Position numbers and translations under genes: made by a program. The notes beneath the pieces are model-generated. The model saw nothing but the letters and a program-made list of their open reading frames with translations. It ran no database searches and was not told where the DNA came from. From NCBI GenBank assembly GCA_937894775.1, contig CALAXC010000239.1, forward strand, positions 1-18,170: 18,170 nt of DNA, given 5' to 3'. Shown here one piece after another: positions 14,957 through 18,170 of the stretch (position 1 is its first letter; every line of letters begins with the position of its first letter). This stretch comes from an uncultured Clostridia bacterium. GTDB lineage: Bacteria; Bacillota; Clostridia; Oscillospirales; CAG-272.

Positions 14957-15316
14957 TCAGAACTTCAAGCCGCCCTCACGAGCGCCTGCTGCCAACTCCG
15001 ATACACGTCCGTGATAAAGATAGCCGCCTCTGTCGAATACGACTTCGGTGATACCCTTTGCCGCAGCGCGAGCAGCGATCATCTCGCCAACCTTCTTTGC
15101 TGCTGCCTTGTTTCCGCAATTACCTTCAAAATCCTTTTCGTGGGTAGAAGCAGAAACCAATGTTACTCCTGCTACGTCGTCAATGATCTGTGCCGCGATA
15201 TGCGCATTAGAACGATATACGCACAAACGAGGACGAGCTGCAGTTCCGGAAATTTTTGCTCTGACTCTCTTATGTCTTTTGAGACGAGCCTTATTAGCGT
15301 CTTTTCTCGATACCAT
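14957..15316 (-). CDS. rplR: 50S ribosomal protein L18
   Basis: A 119-residue L18, which with L5 anchors 5S rRNA in the central protuberance. Key blocks are RLKRHKRVRAKISGTAARPR at about 11-30 and LCVYRSNAHIAAQIIDD. The end is FDRGGYLYHGRVSELAAGAREGGLKF, where GGYLYHGRV is diagnostic. It follows rplF by 18 bases. Length is normal for Bacillota. Confidence 0.98.
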   Translation of the reverse strand: MVSRKDANKARLKRHKRVRAKISGTAARPRLCVYRSNAHIAAQIIDDVAGVTLVSASTHEKDFEGNCGNKAAAKKVGEMIAARAAAKGITEVVFDRGGYLYHGRVSELAAGAREGGLKF

Positions 15317-15334
15317 TTCTCTCTACTCCTTTCA

Positions 15335-15907
15335 TTATTTACCGGTCTTTCCGGCTTTGCGGCGTACTCTTTCGGTAGAGTACTTAACACCCTTACCGTG
15401 ATAAGGCTCAGGCGGTCTCTTGCTTCTGATAACAGCTGCCATCTGACCTACTGCCTGCTTGTCTATACCCTTAACCGTAATGGTTATCGGTACAGCCTTA
15501 TCAGCAACCTCGAGAGTGATTCCCTCGGGCTCGGTGATGCAGAACTTTTCCTGGGGAATTCCGCCCTTTACCAAGGAATGTCCCAAGTAAAGCTGAACGG
15601 TCTTTCCAACCTTTGCTGCTTTGTAACCAACACCTATGATCTCAAGAGTCTTTGAATAACCCTGAGAAACACCGGTTACCATGTTCTGAAGAAGAGCTCT
15701 GGTCAAACCGTGAACGCTTCTGTCTTCTTTTTCGTCTGTAGGACGGGTAACGGTAATAATGTTGCCCTCCTGAGTAATAGCCATACGGCTGTTAAAAGTC
15801 TGTGTAAGAGTTCCGAGAGGTCCCTTTACCGTAACTTCGTTGTTTGCGCCAACTGTTACAGTAACACCTGCGGGAACGGTTATAGGCATTCTTCCTATTC
15901 TTGACAT
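15335..15907 (-). CDS. rplF: 50S ribosomal protein L6
   Basis: A 190-residue L6, located near the GTPase-associated region of the large subunit. The start SRIGRMPITVPAGV and the C-terminal signature RSKRPPEPYHGKGVKY are diagnostic. Family members are usually 177-182 residues; the extra length is in the basic tail RVRRKAGKTGK. GGAGG lies 9 bases before the ATG. It follows rpsH by 20 bases. Confidence 0.98.
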   Translation of the reverse strand: MSRIGRMPITVPAGVTVTVGANNEVTVKGPLGTLTQTFNSRMAITQEGNIITVTRPTDEKEDRSVHGLTRALLQNMVTGVSQGYSKTLEIIGVGYKAAKVGKTVQLYLGHSLVKGGIPQEKFCITEPEGITLEVADKAVPITITVKGIDKQAVGQMAAVIRSKRPPEPYHGKGVKYSTERVRRKAGKTGK

Positions 15908-15927
15908 TTCAATCTACCTCCCACTTC

Positions 15928-16326
15928 TTACCAAACAAAAGCGAGCACTTCGCCACCGATCTTAGTAGCGCGAGCCTTTTTGTCTGTCATAATTCCTTTG
16001 GAAGTGGAAACAATTGCGATTCCAAGTCCGTTCATTACCTTAGGCATATCCTCATAGCCTGCGTATATACGCAAGCCGGGCTTGGATACGCGGCGAATTC
16101 CGCGGATAACCTTCTGCTTACCTGCATTATACTTAAGTGTAACGCGGATAACACCCTGTTTGCCATCCTCGATTATCTGGTAACTCTTTACATAGCCTTC
16201 TTCAACAAGAATGTCTGCGATAGACTTCTTCATGTTTGACGCCGGAATGTCCACAGTTGCATGCTTTGCATCGTTTGCATTTCTGATTCTTGTGAGCATA
16301 TCAGCGATTACGTCTGACATTTGCAT
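15928..16326 (-). CDS. rpsH: 30S ribosomal protein S8
   Basis: A 132-residue S8, a primary 16S rRNA binder and the known translational repressor of the spc operon in E. coli. Blocks: MSDVIADMLTRIRNANDAKH at 3-22, GLRIYAGYEDMP, and the signature GIAIVSTSKGIMTD near the C terminus, ending GGEVLAFVW. ATG at 16326 is preferred because AGGAGG is 9 bases upstream; the next in-frame ATG at 16320 would be 15 bases away. The unusually long, structured gap before this gene is described separately. Confidence 0.98.
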   Translation of the reverse strand: MQMSDVIADMLTRIRNANDAKHATVDIPASNMKKSIADILVEEGYVKSYQIIEDGKQGVIRVTLKYNAGKQKVIRGIRRVSKPGLRIYAGYEDMPKVMNGLGIAIVSTSKGIMTDKKARATKIGGEVLAFVW

Positions 16327-16362
16327 AATATTTATCCTCCTGTATGCAAGTTATATTTATCT

Positions 16363-16459
16363 TGCTGCCAAGCCTTTCGGCTCGGCGGCATATCAGCGGT
16401 TAAGCCCATCCTCAGATTAGCTTCCTTCTGATAGTTGGAGAATCTTTCATATGAAAGAT
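16363..16459 (-). promoter_or_regulatory. Structured 158-base gap between rpsN and rpsH
   Basis: The gap 16327-16484 is the longest inside the spc cluster here. On the minus strand it has, first, a perfect 18-base palindrome at 16459-16442 (ATCTTTCATATGAAAGAT). Next comes a strong hairpin at 16390-16363, with an 8-bp stem GCCGAGCC/GGCTTGGC (one G-U pair) capped by a GAAA tetraloop. That stem extends by three more pairs beyond a single C-A mismatch. The rpsH binding site AGGAGG follows about 30 bases later. No T run follows either element. An RNA-level control point for rpsH and downstream genes, possibly an S8 target, is inference. Confidence 0.55.
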
Positions 16460-16484
16460 ACTTTTTACTTTTAAAAGCTCGCTA

Positions 16485-16670
16485 TTACCAGCTTGCTTTC
16501 TTTACTCCGGGGATCTCGCCCTTATATGCGAGCTCACGGAAGCAGATACGGCAGATTCCGTATTTGCGGAGATAAGCATGGGGACGACCGCAGATCTTGC
16601 ATCTGTTGTACTCACGTGTGGAGAACCTCTGCTTTTTCTGCTGCTTTAAAATCATAGCCTTCTTTGCCAT
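16485..16670 (-). CDS. rpsN: 30S ribosomal protein S14, type Z (zinc-binding)
   Basis: A 61-residue short S14, used in the head of the small subunit. The zinc ligands are Cys24, Cys27, Cys40 and Cys43 in CKICGRPHAYLRKYGICRIC, the C+ form (called rpsN1 or rpsZ in some genomes), not the longer zinc-free form of about 89-100 residues. The ending is ELAYKGEIPGVKKASW. AGGAGG lies 9 bases before the ATG. It begins 16 bases after rplE and is followed by a long structured gap. Confidence 0.98.
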   Translation of the reverse strand: MAKKAMILKQQKKQRFSTREYNRCKICGRPHAYLRKYGICRICFRELAYKGEIPGVKKASW

Positions 16671-16686
16671 CGTTACTTACCTCCTA

Positions 16687-17232
16687 TCAGTTGTTCTGAG
16701 CGAACGGAGCGCCGAGAAGCTTAAGAAGCTCTCTTGCTTCCTCGTCAGTCTTTGCAGTTGTTACGAAGCAGATATCCATACCGCGGATCTTATCTACCTG
16801 ATCGTAATCGATCTCGGGGAATATAAGCTGCTCTTTAAGACCGAGCGCATAGTTTCCTCTACCGTCGAATGCGTTGGGGTTGATACCCTTGAAGTCACGA
16901 ACTCTGGGAAGTGCGAAGTTGAAGAGTCTGTCTACAAACTCATACATCTTATCGCCTCTGAGAGTAACCTTAGCACCGATCTTCATTCCCTCACGGAGCT
17001 TGAAGTTAGCTACAGACTTCTTTGCGAATGTAGGAACTGCTTTCTGTCCGGAAATAGCGGACAAATCGCTAATAACTGCATCAAGAGCCTTAGAGTTATC
17101 CTTTGCATCGCCAACACCGCAGTTGATTACGATCTTATCGAGCTTAGGGATCTGCATTACGCTCTTGTACTCAAACTTTTTCATAAGGGCGGGAGCAACC
17201 TCGGCCTTGTACATATCTTTAATTCTTGCCAT
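16687..17232 (-). CDS. rplE: 50S ribosomal protein L5
   Basis: A 181-residue L5, which binds 5S rRNA and contacts P-site tRNA and S13. Blocks: YKSVMQIPKLDKIVINCGVG near the start, KSVANFKLREGMKIGAKVTL in the middle, and GLKEQLIFPEIDYDQVDKIR in the C-terminal half, ending LLKLLGAPF. The ATG at 17232 is chosen because GGAGG lies 9 bases upstream; an in-frame GTG at 17238 is only 3 bases from that site. It starts 15 bases after the rplX stop. Confidence 0.98.
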   Translation of the reverse strand: MARIKDMYKAEVAPALMKKFEYKSVMQIPKLDKIVINCGVGDAKDNSKALDAVISDLSAISGQKAVPTFAKKSVANFKLREGMKIGAKVTLRGDKMYEFVDRLFNFALPRVRDFKGINPNAFDGRGNYALGLKEQLIFPEIDYDQVDKIRGMDICFVTTAKTDEEARELLKLLGAPFAQNN

Positions 17233-17247
17233 CGTCACTTACCTCCC

Positions 17248-17553
17248 TCAGATTTCCTGTCCGCATTTTACACAAACGCGAACCTTTTTGCCATCAACGA
17301 TCTTGTGGCTTACTCTTACGCCCTTATCGCACTTCTTGCAATAGAGAGCTACCTTTGATGCGTAGATCGCACCTTCTGCGTCAACGATTCCGCCAGCCTC
17401 ACCCTGCTTTCTGGGTTTAACGTGCTTATGAATCATATTAACTTTTTCTACAAGGACCTTTCCTTCCTTGGGAGAAACGGCAATTACCTTGCCCTTTACG
17501 CCCTTATCATCACCGGAAAGAACTATGACTGTATCATCTCTTTTAATATTCAT
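17248..17553 (-). CDS. rplX: 50S ribosomal protein L24 with four-cysteine C-terminal site
   Basis: A 101-residue L24, an early assembly protein of the large subunit. The KOW motif is at the start (DDTVIVLSGDDKGVKGKVIA, residues 6-25), followed by VEKVNMIHKHVKPRKQGEAG. Two CxxC pairs, Cys72/Cys75 and Cys94/Cys97, make a small zinc-ribbon-like end found in many but not all bacterial L24 proteins. GGAGG is 9 bases before the ATG. It starts 15 bases after rplN. Confidence 0.98.
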   Translation of the reverse strand: MNIKRDDTVIVLSGDDKGVKGKVIAVSPKEGKVLVEKVNMIHKHVKPRKQGEAGGIVDAEGAIYASKVALYCKKCDKGVRVSHKIVDGKKVRVCVKCGQEI

Positions 17554-17568
17554 GTTCTGATACCTCCA

Positions 17569-17937
17569 TTAAAGTACTTCGGGAGCGAGAGAAAGGATCT
17601 TAAGATAATCCTTCTCACGAAGCTCTCTTGCTACCGGTCCAAATATACGAGTTCCCCTTGGGGTTTTGTCTTCTCTGATGATTACCGCTGCGTTCTCGTC
17701 AAACTTGATGTAAGAACCGTCTGCACGCTTTACGCCGAATGCGCTTCTTACTACAACAGCCTTAACGACATCGCCTTTCTTAACAACTCCGCCAGGTGTA
17801 GCTTTCTTTACACAAGCTACGATGACGTCGCCAATGTTTGCATATCTGCGTCCCGTTCCTCCGAGTACGCGGATACACATAAGCTCCTTGGCACCTGTAT
17901 TATCGGCAACCTTCAATAATGTTTGTTGCTGTATCAC
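17569..17937 (-). CDS. rplN: 50S ribosomal protein L14, GTG start
   Basis: A 122-residue L14, an intersubunit-bridge protein of the large subunit. The start IQQQTLLKVADNTGAKELMC and the end REKDYLKILSLAPEVL are diagnostic. The initiation codon is GTG (17937-17935): AGGAGG lies 8 bases upstream and the resulting length is exactly the family's 122. A longer frame begins at a TTG at 17958, but its first seven codons contain the ribosome binding site itself. It starts 53 bases after the rpsQ stop. Confidence 0.97.
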   Translation of the reverse strand: MIQQQTLLKVADNTGAKELMCIRVLGGTGRRYANIGDVIVACVKKATPGGVVKKGDVVKAVVVRSAFGVKRADGSYIKFDENAAVIIREDKTPRGTRIFGPVARELREKDYLKILSLAPEVL

Positions 17938-17990
17938 TTTATTTTCCTCCTGATTCAATACGATGTTAGCCGTATTTACTGTATATGGAA

Positions 17991-18170
17991 TTATTTAGCT
18001 TTCTCGATTATTTCAACAATGCGCCATCTCTTTGTTTTAGAAAGGGGTCTTGTTTCCATAATCTCAACCTTGTCGCCGATGCCACAAGCATTGTTTTCAT
18101 CGTGAGCGTGAACCTTAAGGGTACGCTTGATGATCTTACCGTATACGGGGTGCTTTACGTTGTCCTCGAT
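17991..18170 (-). CDS. rpsQ: 30S ribosomal protein S17, 5' part outside the window
   Basis: The last 59 codons of S17 and the TAA stop are present; roughly the first 25 residues lie beyond the right edge. The visible part starts IEDNVKHPVYGKIIKRTLKV, continues HDENNACGIGDKVEIMETRP and ends LSKTKRWRIVEIIEKAK. These are the typical OB-fold strands of S17, a 16S rRNA binder. The neighbouring rplN confirms the usual rpmC-rpsQ-rplN order of the S10/spc junction. Confidence 0.96.
   Translation of the reverse strand: MEDNVKHPVYGKIIKRTLKVHAHDENNACGIGDKVEIMETRPLSKTKRWRIVEIIEKAK

Noticed and set aside
14915..15655. A 246-codon plus-strand open frame opposite rplR and rplF
   Set aside because: It is fully antisense to conserved genes, with shadow-type composition and no recognisable domain.
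16597..17358. A 253-codon plus-strand open frame opposite rpsN, rplE and rplX
   Set aside because: It is antisense to three certain genes, with no family resemblance and no convincing start context.
17935..17958. Upstream TTG start for rplN giving 129 residues
   Set aside because: The extra codons contain the AGGAGG site of the true GTG start and exceed the 122-residue family length.
1..18170. CRISPR array, tRNA, rRNA, insertion sequence or prophage remains
   Set aside because: No regularly spaced repeats, no tRNA-like cloverleaf, no transposase or integrase frames and no terminal repeats were seen.

Overview
All recognisable genes in this window lie on the minus strand, so transcription runs from high to low coordinates. 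The window suggests a Gram-positive Bacillota, most likely a gut-type member of class Clostridia. The evidence is the ribosomal gene order, rpsD inside the alpha cluster, zinc-type S14 and S4, a four-cysteine adenylate kinase lid, strong AGGAGG ribosome binding sites, and SipW-type signal sequences on the two secreted proteins. The family or genus cannot be fixed from this window.

Right part (18170 to about 7420): the distal S10 cluster, the spc cluster and the alpha cluster in one run: rpsQ (cut by the window edge), rplN, rplX, rplE, rpsN, rpsH, rplF, rplR, rpsE, rpmD, rplO, secY, adk, map, infA, rpmJ, rpsM, rpsK, rpsD, rpoA, rplQ. Products are ribosomal proteins, the SecY translocon core, adenylate kinase, methionine aminopeptidase, IF-1 and the RNA polymerase alpha subunit. 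The run ends at a strong intrinsic terminator just after rplQ. Several start codons need moving from the longest open frame: rplN starts at GTG, and infA appears to start at CTG. Three of the longer gaps (rpsN-rpsH, rplR-rpsE, rpsD-rpoA) hold clear inverted repeats that may be regulatory RNA structures.

Middle (7387 to 6021): two overlapping genes, a DUF3343 (Se/S-carrier-like) protein and a class V PLP enzyme of the cysteine desulfurase family. They probably act together in sulfur or selenium transfer. They occupy the position after rplQ where many Bacillota carry the ecfA1-ecfA2-ecfT transporter genes. A probable terminator follows.

Left part (5928 to 57): a separate transcription unit with its own near-consensus extended -10 promoter, an operator-like palindrome at the transcript start, and two secreted-protein genes. 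The first encodes 225 residues and resembles TasA/camelysin-type SipW-dependent proteins. The second encodes 1666 residues of beta-rich modules, including three copies of an Asp-box-containing unit and two Ig-like C-terminal repeats. No cell-wall anchor motif, sortase or SipW peptidase gene is visible. The unit closes with an intrinsic terminator. Immediately beyond it a perfect-consensus promoter points out of the left edge.

The ribosomal part is conventional apart from the start codons and gap structures. The two-gene secreted operon is the least described part and the best candidate for new biology, although no function can be assigned from sequence alone.
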